A stretch of DNA of 64,000 bases from positions 2,866,423 to 2,930,422 of the forward strand of contig NZ_KZ614145.1 in assembly GCF_002884495.1 (NCBI RefSeq). Direction: 5' to 3'. The position numbers and the translations under genes are program-made. The notes under the pieces were generated by a model that saw only the letters and a list, made by a program, of their open reading frames with translations, did no database searches and had not been told where the DNA came from. This document shows positions 24,222-37,957 of the stretch, one piece after another. The stretch is from Rummeliibacillus pycnus (GTDB lineage Bacteria; Bacillota; Bacilli; Bacillales_A; Planococcaceae). Positions within the stretch are counted from its first letter, which is position 1. Each line of letters begins with the position of its first letter.

Positions 24222-24450
24222 AAAAGCCCTCATCCCTATAAAAGGGACGAGAGCATACCCGCGTTGCCACCCTAATTGATTAGACCAAAAATCTAATCCA
24301 CTTGTTTCATAACGGTTTTAAAACCGGCTACAGTCTACTATTCGTTCAACTGAGCAACTCCAGGACGGATTCACAAGCGTTTCTACCGACTTACACCAAC
24401 CGTCGACTCTCTAAAAAAAACGTACTCGCTACTACTTCCTATCATCGTGT
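24222..24450 (-). promoter_or_regulatory. T-box riboswitch leader of serS
   Basis: The diagnostic AGGGTGGCAACGCGGGT box lies at 24257-24273 on the minus strand. The terminator hairpin (GCTCTCGTCCCT with AGGGATGAGGGC, then Ts) lies at 24222-24255. Uncharged tRNA-Ser stabilises the antiterminator and lets transcription enter serS. The probable specifier codon is UCC at 24367-24369 in GTGAATCCGTC, which fits serine. Base pairing of stem I (GACGG with CCGTC) supports this, but I did not fold it by computer. Confidence 0.93.
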
Positions 24451-24490
24451 TAAATTTTAAGTTAACCATACTTTACAATACATCGAGGAG

Positions 24491-25081
24491 TTACGCAAGT
24501 ACTGTGCTTTTACTTTCTTTCACCATATTGACGAAATATTCAATTATACGTGTATCTTCAGTTAATTCTGGGTGAAAAGAACACCCTAAAAACTGTCCAT
24601 CCCGTGCAAGTACTATTCGTCCGTCATACTTGCCTAAGACTTCTACACCTTCACCAATGTTTACAATATGTGGTGCGCGGATAAACACCGCTGGAAAGTC
24701 CGTACCAATATCTTTTAGATCTAAAAGTACTTCAAAGCTATCAACTTGGCGTCCAAATGAATTTCGTTCAACTTCCACATCCATTACGCCAATATGAGGT
24801 TCTTTATAATCAACAAGTTTTTTTGCTAGGAGAATTAATCCAGCACAAGTACCGAACATTGGCTTCCCTGATGCGGCAAACAATCGTAACGCTGGCATCA
24901 TATCATATCGATTGATGAGTTTCCTCATTGTCGTACTTTCTCCACCCGGTAGAACTACCCCATCTAAATGCTCAAGATCTTCCTTATGTTTAACAGCTAT
25001 TGCCTTTGCTCCAACTGATTCAATTGCTCGTATATGTTCACGAACAGCTCCTTGCAATGCCAATACGCCAATTATTGTCAT
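24491..25081 (-). CDS. pdxT: Pyridoxal 5'-phosphate synthase glutaminase subunit PdxT
   Basis: Supplies ammonia from glutamine to PdxS for direct synthesis of pyridoxal phosphate. The 196-aa triad-type glutaminase shows [12 protein letters not shown] at the N-terminus, [12 protein letters not shown], the nucleophile in GTCAGLIL, and the His-Glu pair in HPELTED. The start at 25081 has GAGGATGG upstream; the longer frame starts inside pdxS. It follows pdxS by one base, the usual dimeric operon. Confidence 0.96.
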   Translation of the reverse strand: MTIIGVLALQGAVREHIRAIESVGAKAIAVKHKEDLEHLDGVVLPGGESTTMRKLINRYDMMPALRLFAASGKPMFGTCAGLILLAKKLVDYKEPHIGVMDVEVERNSFGRQVDSFEVLLDLKDIGTDFPAVFIRAPHIVNIGEGVEVLGKYDGRIVLARDGQFLGCSFHPELTEDTRIIEYFVNMVKESKSTVLA

Positions 25082-25082
25082 A

Positions 25083-25970
25083 CTACCATCCTCGATCCTG
25101 CATACGGTCTTGTGGTGCAAGTTTTGAAATATCAATCCCTTTCATTGGTATTCCCAGTTCTTTTGATACTTCTGCGATTAGTTCATAGTCTTGGTAATTT
25201 GTAGTTGCTTCAACGATTGCGCGTGCAAATTTCTCTGGATTTTCTGATTTAAAAATACCTGAACCTACAAATACTCCATCTGCTCCTAGTTCCATCATCA
25301 ACGCTGCGTCAGCTGGTGTAGCAACCCCTCCAGCAGCAAAGTTGACAACTGGTAAACGGCCTAAACGGTTAATTTCAAGTAACACTTCAAAAGGTGCACC
25401 CAAAATTTTGGCTTCCGTCATTAACTCATCTTTTGTCATATTCGCAACTTTCCGTACTTGCGCATTAACTTTACGAATATGTCTTACAGCTTCAACGATA
25501 TTACCTGTTCCTGGTTCACCTTTTGTGCGTAGCATTGATGCACCTTCACCTATACGTCGAGCTGCTTCTCCTAAGTCCCGACAGCCACAAACAAATGGTA
25601 CAGTATATTCACTTTTTAATAAGTGAAATTCTTCATCTGCTGGTGTTAGTACTTCACTTTCATCTATATAATCCACACCCATAGATTCTAGAACACGTGC
25701 TTCTACAATATGCCCAATTCGTGCTTTTGCCATAACCGGGATAGAGACAGCCCCCATTACTTCTTCCACAATACGTGGATCCGCCATACGTGCAACACCA
25801 CCAGCAGCACGAATATCGGATGGTACGCGTTCTAATGCCATTACTGCGACAGCTCCAGCTGCTTCTGCAATTTTTGCTTGTTCTGCATTAATGACGTCCA
25901 TAATAACGCCACCTTTTTGCATTTCTGCCATACCTCGTTTTACTCGTTCTGTACCTGTTTGAATAACCAT
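25083..25970 (-). CDS. pdxS: Pyridoxal 5'-phosphate synthase lyase subunit PdxS
   Basis: Condenses ribose 5-phosphate, glyceraldehyde 3-phosphate and ammonia into pyridoxal phosphate. The 295-aa barrel has the N-terminal [28 protein letters not shown], the Lys of [10 protein letters not shown] and the FVGSGIFKS phosphate loop. The ATG at 25970 follows AGGAGGG. It is divergent from pdxR across 104 bases, so pdxST is probably under PdxR control. Confidence 0.97.
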   Translation of the reverse strand: MVIQTGTERVKRGMAEMQKGGVIMDVINAEQAKIAEAAGAVAVMALERVPSDIRAAGGVARMADPRIVEEVMGAVSIPVMAKARIGHIVEARVLESMGVDYIDESEVLTPADEEFHLLKSEYTVPFVCGCRDLGEAARRIGEGASMLRTKGEPGTGNIVEAVRHIRKVNAQVRKVANMTKDELMTEAKILGAPFEVLLEINRLGRLPVVNFAAGGVATPADAALMMELGADGVFVGSGIFKSENPEKFARAIVEATTNYQDYELIAEVSKELGIPMKGIDISKLAPQDRMQDRGW

Positions 25971-26001
25971 TTATTTCCCTCCTAAAAACTAGTATGATGT
26001 A

Positions 26002-26060
26002 AGTATAAAGAAAATTGACCATATAAAAAGATTCAGTTATCCGTTTTTTGATATGGCCAG
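26002..26060. promoter_or_regulatory. Probable PdxR operator and pdxST promoter region
   Basis: The divergent region pdxS-pdxR holds an imperfect dyad: TTGACCATAT (26015-26024) and ATATGGCCAG (26051-26060) match as complements at 8 of 10 bases. A -10 TATACT for pdxST lies at 26002-26007 with no good -35, which suits an activator-dependent promoter. The site assignment is inference from position. Confidence 0.4.
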
Positions 26061-26074
26061 TTAGGGGCGATTTT

Positions 26075-27487
26075 ATGGATATGCTTATGATTCAATTGGA
26101 AAAAGATTCAACAACTCCGCTTTATGAACAGCTTTATGAAGAAATAAAAAAAGGAATTATTGAAGGTACAATTGCCGTCAATTCAAAGCTTCCTTCGAAA
26201 CGAAAACTTGCAGAATTCCTTTTAATTAGCCAGACAACAGTGGAACTTGCCTATTCACAGTTAATAGCTGAAGGATATATTACATCAAAACCACGTGTGG
26301 GCTTTTTTGTTGAAGCAATTGAGGAGTTAGCCTATGTTGAGAAAACAACTCCTGATTCGAATGTGTTAAAGTACCCACCAGAACCTACAATACTAATCGA
26401 TTTTAATCCTGGTAAAATTGATACAGCATCTTTTCCTTTTACTACTTGGCGTAAATACGCAAAAGATGCAATTGATTATCACGAAAAGGAATTATTGCTA
26501 ATCGGCTCTGCACAGGGCGAACCTGAATTACGTGAACAGATTGCCAGCTATTTATATCAATCAAGAGGTGTTCTTTGCTCTCCTGCACAAATTGTATTGG
26601 GTTCTGGTACTGAACAACTTCTTCCAATGATTATGAAACTCTTAGGCGAAGATAACCAATATGCTATTGAGAATCCTGGTTACTCCTTAACCCATCATAT
26701 TTTCAATCAATATAACCAAAGAGTTATCCCGATAGAAGTTGATGATGACGGTATACAAGTTCAACACCTTGAAAATTCATGTGCAAATATTGCTTATGTT
26801 ACCCCTTCTCATCAATTTCCAACGGGAGCTGTACTTTCAGCCTCCCGTCGCTCTCAACTATTAAATTGGGCGGCACAAGATGAATCACGGTTTATTATTG
26901 AAGATGATTATGATAGTGAATTTCGCTATATTGGTAAGCCTATTGCTTCGCTACAAGGAATGGATCACCGTGATACAGTTATTTACATTAGTACTTTTTC
27001 AAAATCCTTAATGCCTTCTCTACGTATTGCGTATTTTGTTATACCTAAAAAATTATTAGCCCGCTATCATAATATGTTTACTTACTATACTTCTACTGTT
27101 CCACGTTTTGAGCAACACATTCTAGCACAATTTATGAGAGATGGACATTTTTCAAAGCATTTAAATCGTATGCGAAAAATTTATCGAAAAAAATTAGAAA
27201 AATTAACGAATACACTTACTCCATACGCTCCAATCGTCAAAGTTTCTGGTGAACAAGCTGGTATGCACGTTATTTTAACAGTCAAGCACGCCTTAAATGC
27301 TATTACTTTGAGTAAGATTGCTTTACAGAAAGGGATACGCATAACACCAATCAAAGAATATATGCTTGCCCCTACAGCACAAAATCGAGAAGACCAATTT
27401 TTACTTGGTTTTGGTGGTATAGAGGAAAAAGAAATTTCAACATCTATTCACCAACTAATGGATTGTTGGGGAATACAAAAGGCATAA
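26075..27487 (+). CDS. pdxR: PdxR, MocR-family transcriptional regulator with aminotransferase domain
   Basis: A 470-aa GntR/MocR regulator that senses pyridoxal phosphate and controls the divergent pdxST. Residues 1-75 are a winged helix (TTPLYEQLYEEIKKGI, KLPSKRKLAEFLLISQTTVELAY). The rest is a fold-I aminotransferase domain whose likely PLP lysine is in STFSKSLMPSLRI. The ATG at 26075 was chosen for the AGGGG upstream; the 26048 start is unsupported. Such regulators usually repress their own gene and activate pdxST in other Firmicutes. Confidence 0.9.
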   Translation: MDMLMIQLEKDSTTPLYEQLYEEIKKGIIEGTIAVNSKLPSKRKLAEFLLISQTTVELAYSQLIAEGYITSKPRVGFFVEAIEELAYVEKTTPDSNVLKYPPEPTILIDFNPGKIDTASFPFTTWRKYAKDAIDYHEKELLLIGSAQGEPELREQIASYLYQSRGVLCSPAQIVLGSGTEQLLPMIMKLLGEDNQYAIENPGYSLTHHIFNQYNQRVIPIEVDDDGIQVQHLENSCANIAYVTPSHQFPTGAVLSASRRSQLLNWAAQDESRFIIEDDYDSEFRYIGKPIASLQGMDHRDTVIYISTFSKSLMPSLRIAYFVIPKKLLARYHNMFTYYTSTVPRFEQHILAQFMRDGHFSKHLNRMRKIYRKKLEKLTNTLTPYAPIVKVSGEQAGMHVILTVKHALNAITLSKIALQKGIRITPIKEYMLAPTAQNREDQFLLGFGGIEEKEISTSIHQLMDCWGIQKA

Positions 27488-27522
27488 AAAAAGGACTGGC
27501 GTTATTGCCAATCCTTTTTTAA
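27486..27522. terminator. Bidirectional terminator pdxR / dacA
   Basis: AAAGGACTGGC and GCCAATCCTTT form an 11-bp stem (one G-U or mismatch) with a 6-base loop, with T-runs usable on both strands. Confidence 0.85.
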
Positions 27523-27534
27523 TATTTTATATCA

Positions 27535-28833
27535 CTAGAATAATCCTGAGAAGAAATCTCCAATTTTCTTGAATGATAATGACAACCAACTTGCTTTTTC
27601 TACAGTTGCTGTTGTTACAACATCTGCATTACTCACTGATCCATCAATAAAGCCATAATCTTTTCCAGATTTTTTATTGATTTCAACGTGACCAACAACT
27701 GTTCCCTTTTTAGCAGGAGCATTTAATGATTTTTTATCTAATACAAGTTTCGCGTTATAATCATCTGCTTCACTTGTTTTGACCATCATAGAAACAGCTT
27801 CTTTAGTAGCGATTTTGACATTAGAATCTTTACCATCTTTAACAGCTATTGTTTTTTGATTTTTAAATGTATAGCCTGCTGGTACAATTTCTTCTGTTGT
27901 AAATTGACCAAATCCATAGTCAAATAGTGTACGTGCTGCATTGAAACGCGCAATATGTTGTGGGCCATCCGCATGCATTACAACAGCTATCAAGCGCGTA
28001 CCATTGCGTTTTGCTGTACCAGTAAAACATTGCCCAGCATAATCTGTAGTACCTGTTTTAAGTCCGTCGACTCCTTTATATTCTGCAACAAGCCCTGGCA
28101 ACATAAAATTCCAGTTATCCATTTTAATAGCATCATCTGTGCCCTCACGGAATGTTTTTCTTGGAATACTAGACGTTTTTAATACTTCAGGGTGATCTTT
28201 TAGAAGGTGATATGCAAGTTTTGCAACAGATTTTGCAGGCATTTTGTTTTCTGCATTGTTTGGTGTACCTGTTGGTTGCATCCCTTGTAATTGTGCATTG
28301 TTAAGACCTGTAGCATTTACAAAGTGATAATCTTTTAAGCCTATTTCTTTAGCTTTTTTGTTCATCAATGTTAAAAATTCAGTTTCAGATCCCGCAATTG
28401 TTTCAGCGATAGCAATTGTTGCTGCATTTGCAGAGTAAATAGCCATTGCTTCATATAATTCCCTAATGGTATATTCACCATCTGCACGTAGTGGAACATT
28501 ACTTAATGCACGATCTTGAGAAATTTTATAAGCATATTCTGAAACTTTATATTTTTGATCCCACTTAATTTTACCAGCCTTAATAGCATCTAACAGAATA
28601 TATTCTGTCATCATTTTTGACATACTTGCTATTCCTAATGCTTGATTGGCATTTTTTTCATATAATATTTTTCCTGAATCAGCATCTATCAAAATAGCAC
28701 CTTTAACATGTAAACCTAGATTATCTTTAGCACTTGCTGTATTTCCTGCTGGAATAGTTGCAATCATACTTAACATAAGTGCAACAGCTATAAAAATGCT
28801 AAAGATTTTGCTTTTTCTTGATGTCTTCACCAT
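27535..28833 (-). CDS. dacA: D-alanyl-D-alanine carboxypeptidase (PBP5-type)
   Basis: Removes the terminal D-Ala from peptidoglycan stem peptides at the outer membrane face. A 432-aa low-molecular-weight PBP: a signal peptide at 1-32 (basic SRKSK then a long hydrophobic run) is followed by the catalytic motifs SMSK (about residue 69), YSAN (about residue 132) and KTG (about residue 259), as SxxK, SxN and KTG. The C-terminal beta domain spans about residues 320-410. The C-terminal amphipathic helix (KASWLSLSFKKIGDFFSGLF) is the membrane anchor. The ATG at 28833 has a weak ribosome site (GGAGG). Confidence 0.95.
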   Translation of the reverse strand: MVKTSRKSKIFSIFIAVALMLSMIATIPAGNTASAKDNLGLHVKGAILIDADSGKILYEKNANQALGIASMSKMMTEYILLDAIKAGKIKWDQKYKVSEYAYKISQDRALSNVPLRADGEYTIRELYEAMAIYSANAATIAIAETIAGSETEFLTLMNKKAKEIGLKDYHFVNATGLNNAQLQGMQPTGTPNNAENKMPAKSVAKLAYHLLKDHPEVLKTSSIPRKTFREGTDDAIKMDNWNFMLPGLVAEYKGVDGLKTGTTDYAGQCFTGTAKRNGTRLIAVVMHADGPQHIARFNAARTLFDYGFGQFTTEEIVPAGYTFKNQKTIAVKDGKDSNVKIATKEAVSMMVKTSEADDYNAKLVLDKKSLNAPAKKGTVVGHVEINKKSGKDYGFIDGSVSNADVVTTATVEKASWLSLSFKKIGDFFSGLF

Positions 28834-28907
28834 TCTACCTCCGTTATATATATAGACTTGTCTCGCTCATTTTAACATAGAATAAGTACATTCAACCATG
28901 GGATATA

Positions 28908-28950
28908 AAAAACACCCTTTCCGCTTCATAAAATGATACGAAAAGGGTGC
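28908..28950 (-). terminator. Terminator after guaB
   Basis: CACCCTTT/CG and CG/AAAAGGGTG form a long stem around a 15-base loop, followed by a T-run (TTTTTTATATCC on the minus strand). Confidence 0.8.
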
Positions 28951-28963
28951 TAAAGATATAATC

Positions 28964-30493
<1,530 letters not shown>

Positions 30494-30533
30494 TCAAGGA
30501 ATCTAAGATAAGTAAGATTATTTAGATTTTTCT

Positions 30534-31010
30534 CTATATTAAGTTTTTTATATCATTTTCTATTTTTAATGGGGATGTTTGTGGAGCATATCTTGCCACA
30601 ACATGACCAGTTGAATCAACTAAGAACTTTGTAAAATTCCATTTAATATTTTCAGTTAAAAATCCCTTTTTTTCTGAAATCAGAAATTTAAATAACGGTG
30701 ATGCATTTTTACCTTTAACATCTATTTTAGCAAACATAGGAAACTCAACTCCATAATTCTTTTGGCAATAAGAAATCGTTTTATTAATAGTATTAAATTC
30801 CTGATTATTAAATTGGCTACAAGGGAAACCTAGAATGGTGAATCCTTCATTTTTATATTTTTCATAGAGTTCTTGTAATTCTTTAAATTGTGGTGTAAAT
30901 CCACATTTAGAAGCTGTATTAACAATTAGTAAAGGATGCCCCTCATAATACTTTAATGATTGTTGCTCACCATTAATTGTTTCAACTGTAAAATCATATA
31001 TGGTTGACAT
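30534..31010 (-). CDS. Glutathione peroxidase-family thiol peroxidase
   Basis: A 158-aa peroxidase of the BsaA/Gpx group, which in Firmicutes probably works with thioredoxin or bacillithiol rather than glutathione. The peroxidatic Cys is in TASKCGFTPQF (about residue 36); the Gln and Trp partners lie in GFPCSQFNNQ and IKWNFTKFL. A second Cys in GFPCSQF may resolve the disulfide. The ATG at 31010 has AAAGGGG upstream. Nothing links it to guaB except proximity. Confidence 0.9.
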   Translation of the reverse strand: MSTIYDFTVETINGEQQSLKYYEGHPLLIVNTASKCGFTPQFKELQELYEKYKNEGFTILGFPCSQFNNQEFNTINKTISYCQKNYGVEFPMFAKIDVKGKNASPLFKFLISEKKGFLTENIKWNFTKFLVDSTGHVVARYAPQTSPLKIENDIKNLI

Positions 31011-31143
31011 TTTAGAACCCCTTTCTTATAAATTATTATTTTCTTTACTATCACTCTATTCTTTTAGAAATTGATCTACAACAAAGCAACTATGCTAAAT
31101 ATCTTAATTCAAGAATATTAAATCATAAATACCTGAACATATG

Positions 31144-31177
31144 CAAAAAAGCACAACTGAATCATCAGTTGTGCTTT
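31144..31177 (-). terminator. Terminator of rRNA operon 2
   Basis: The same 11-bp hairpin as operon 1 (31150-31175), followed by six Ts on the minus strand. Confidence 0.92.
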
Positions 31178-31182
31178 ATGTA

Positions 31183-31299
31183 TGCCTAGCAACGTCCTAC
31201 TCTCGCAGGGGGACAGCCCCCAACTACCATCGGCGCTAAAGAGCTTAACTTCTGTGTTCGGCATGGGAACAGGTGTGACCTCTTTGCCATCATTACTAG
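31183..31299 (-). rRNA. rrf: 5S ribosomal RNA, operon 2
   Basis: Matches the operon 1 copy base for base by eye over about 117 nt. The 5S-23S spacer here is only about 60 bases because copy A of the spacer repeat is missing. Confidence 0.95.
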
Positions 31300-31359
31300 A
31301 CTATTGAGATTGTTCTCTCAAAACTGGATAAACACTCATTGAAGTTCTTAAGAACTTTT

Positions 31360-34286
<2,927 letters not shown>

Positions 34287-34302
34287 TTCAGTTTTCAATA
34301 CA

Positions 34303-34405
34303 CATCGCATTACGTCGTCAATTTCACTCGTTCAAATCCTCATGCACCAAAGTGCACTCCGGTTTTCACTCACTCATTTCCTAGTACTACTCGTGTCTTG
34401 AAACC
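34303..34405. repeat. Spacer repeat, copy C (16S-23S spacer, operon 2)
   Basis: Identical to copy B at 11538-11640. The whole 16S-23S spacer (34287-34595) appears the same in both operons and contains no tRNA. Confidence 0.7.
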
Positions 34406-34591
34406 TTTTACAACTTTCAAGTTATTAAGCCTAAAAAATTTAAAACTTAATATAAAAAAATGTGTTACTTAAGAATTTCTTCAATGTCGTTTTATCCAGT
34501 TTTCAAAGAACAAGTTTTGAAAGCGATGAGCCTTCAAAACTGAACAGCAACCGTTAATCTTACAGACCCAAGGTCTGTATTCCGAAATATT

Positions 34592-36145
<1,554 letters not shown>

Positions 36146-36304
36146 AAAGTAAAGTTTGAAAGCTCATTTGCTTTGCTAGCGTTATCTATTTGATAACAAT
36201 TTGTCCTTATCACTAACAGAAGTTAGTGATCAAAGTTTATTGATTAACGTTTGCTTGTTCAGTTTTCAAGGTTCATATTTCGTCGTCATCTTAATGACTT
36301 AATT

Positions 36305-36333
36305 ATTATATCATTATAACTTTTTAATGTCAA
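36305..36333 (-). promoter_or_regulatory. rRNA operon 2 promoter P2
   Basis: TTGACA (36328-36333) and TATAAT (36305-36310), 17-base spacing, on the minus strand. Confidence 0.88.
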
Positions 36334-36405
36334 CATCTTTTTTTAAAAGAGCTTTCATTAACAAATTTAATATATTTTTTGCCGTCACTTATTAGCGACT
36401 TATAT

Positions 36406-36434
36406 ATTATATCTATCTATTTGAACTAAGTCAA
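36406..36434 (-). promoter_or_regulatory. rRNA operon 2 promoter P1
   Basis: TTGACT (36429-36434) and TATAAT (36406-36411), 17-base spacing, 101 bases above P2. Confidence 0.82.
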
Positions 36435-36444
36435 TATATTTTTC

Positions 36445-36504
36445 AAAAAAGATTCTTTTACTATAAAAGAGGGTCTAATCCAATCTCTATTATAGTAAAG
36501 AATC
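36445..36504 (-). terminator. Terminator of the HD-GYP gene, abutting rrn promoter P1
   Basis: A long hairpin: GATTCTTT...ACTATA...AGAG pairs with CTCT...ATAGTAAAGAATC, ending in TTTTTT on the minus strand. Its T-run is about 10 bases above the -35 of P1, so readthrough into the rRNA operon is limited. Confidence 0.85.
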
Positions 36505-36512
36505 AATGTTTA

Positions 36513-37613
36513 TCACAATACTAGACGTTCAATATATATACTTCTATTTTTTGCAAGATCGATAATATCATTTGATCCGTCTAATTTAACTACGGGTCTG
36601 GTTGCGGATGTTTTGTTAGTAAAAACAATAGATCCTTCATAACCATTAGATAATTCTACTTTTGTTCCTAATGATAGGTCTGCTACACAAGTTATTAATG
36701 CTTGTACTACTTTAATATTGAATTTGCCGAATTCAGATTCCCGGATCATTTCTAAAACTTTAAACGGAGACTCTTTTGTACGATATACTCTTTCACAAGT
36801 CATTGCATGAAATACATCTGCTACAGCAATAATATGCGAATAGATTGAGATTGCATTCCCTTTATCGCCACGGGGATAACCGCTTCCATCTAGTCGTTCA
36901 TGATGCTGATATACTGCGATCTTCATATCTGATTTGAGAATTGATATACCATTGATCATTTGCAGGCTATAATATGGATGCTCTTGAATCTCCTTAAATT
37001 CATATTCTGTTAAAGGGCCATTTTTTTCTCTTATCCTTTTACGAATTTTCGCCATACCACAATCAGCAACTGCACCTGCTATTGCAATTTGGATAATATC
37101 ACCTTTGCTATAGCTCATCTTTTGCGCAATGACTGCACAAATTAAACTAATTGCAATTGAATGATGATAAATATAGTTTTTACTATCTGAGAACTCGTTT
37201 AATATAAATATTTTTTCCTTATTTTCTAAAACATCATTTATTAAAGGTAAAAGATTAGATCTAACTTTCGTTATATCAACATTACTGCCAGATTCCCAAT
37301 TTAAAAACTCCAATTTAAACTTTTCTACAACATCTCTATACTTTTTTTCAAATGGCGTTATGTAGGTTTCTTCTATTCTTTCCTTTTGATCACTTGTTAT
37401 AGCTGCATTTTCATTTTGAGTATCTTTTTTGGGCTCTATAGAAGAAGTTAATACTGGTACTTGGGAAATTTGAAAGGCTTTTAATACTGGTAAGTGATCA
37501 CGCGTAACTTTAGTATTTTTATACATGATAGGATATTGAGTATTCGCAATAATATCTTTTGCAAGAATACTTCCTAGCCGTAAATCAGACACTTTTACTA
37601 ATCTACTATCCAA
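36513..37613 (-). CDS. HD-GYP domain protein (cyclic-di-GMP phosphodiesterase family), degenerate HD motif
   Basis: A 366-aa protein with an N-terminal region of about 130 residues lacking a named domain, and a C-terminal HD-GYP domain. The first His region (YIYHHSIAISL), HHERLDGSGYPRGDKG (HHExxDGxGYP) and the AVADVFHAMTCERVYR block are all present. The usual LHDIGK is VADCGM, so the HD His is replaced by Ala while Asp stays. The start is TTG at 37613 with AAAGGGGG upstream. No signal peptide or membrane helix is visible. Hydrolysis of c-di-GMP is possible but doubtful; a regulatory or non-catalytic role is open. Confidence 0.88.
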   Translation of the reverse strand: MDSRLVKVSDLRLGSILAKDIIANTQYPIMYKNTKVTRDHLPVLKAFQISQVPVLTSSIEPKKDTQNENAAITSDQKERIEETYITPFEKKYRDVVEKFKLEFLNWESGSNVDITKVRSNLLPLINDVLENKEKIFILNEFSDSKNYIYHHSIAISLICAVIAQKMSYSKGDIIQIAIAGAVADCGMAKIRKRIREKNGPLTEYEFKEIQEHPYYSLQMINGISILKSDMKIAVYQHHERLDGSGYPRGDKGNAISIYSHIIAVADVFHAMTCERVYRTKESPFKVLEMIRESEFGKFNIKVVQALITCVADLSLGTKVELSNGYEGSIVFTNKTSATRPVVKLDGSNDIIDLAKNRSIYIERLVL

Positions 37614-37855
37614 ACAAATTAACCCCCTTTGGAATTAAATTAATTATATTAGACTTATTGTAACTGAATTTTTTTCCAATTGTAATAGTCATTTTGCTAT
37701 TCCATCTCTATTTCATCGCGTTCATTTCCTTGATTTTTTGTCATCATATGCATTAATAGTTGATTGTAGTGTAGGTTGCCACTCGTGGAAAGCATCCGCC
37801 GAAACAGAAATCAACTAACTCTATTTCAAAGACGATTAATTATATTTTAATAAAA

Positions 37856-37900
37856 AAAGAATGTAGACAAACTCGATTTTTCCGGTTTGCCTACATTTTG
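37856..37900 (-). terminator. Terminator after gyrA
   Basis: AATGTAG-CAAAC pairs with GTTTG-CTACATT (one mismatch) over 12 bases of loop, followed by seven Ts on the minus strand. The gap 37614-37855 holds no gene; a short stretch at 37780-37815 (GGAAAGCATCCGCCGAAAC) looks like a repeat fragment. Confidence 0.8.
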
Positions 37901-37957
37901 AAAGGAACGTTAATGTGTTCCTGTTAATTTCTAAACTATTAATAAATAACTTCTAAT

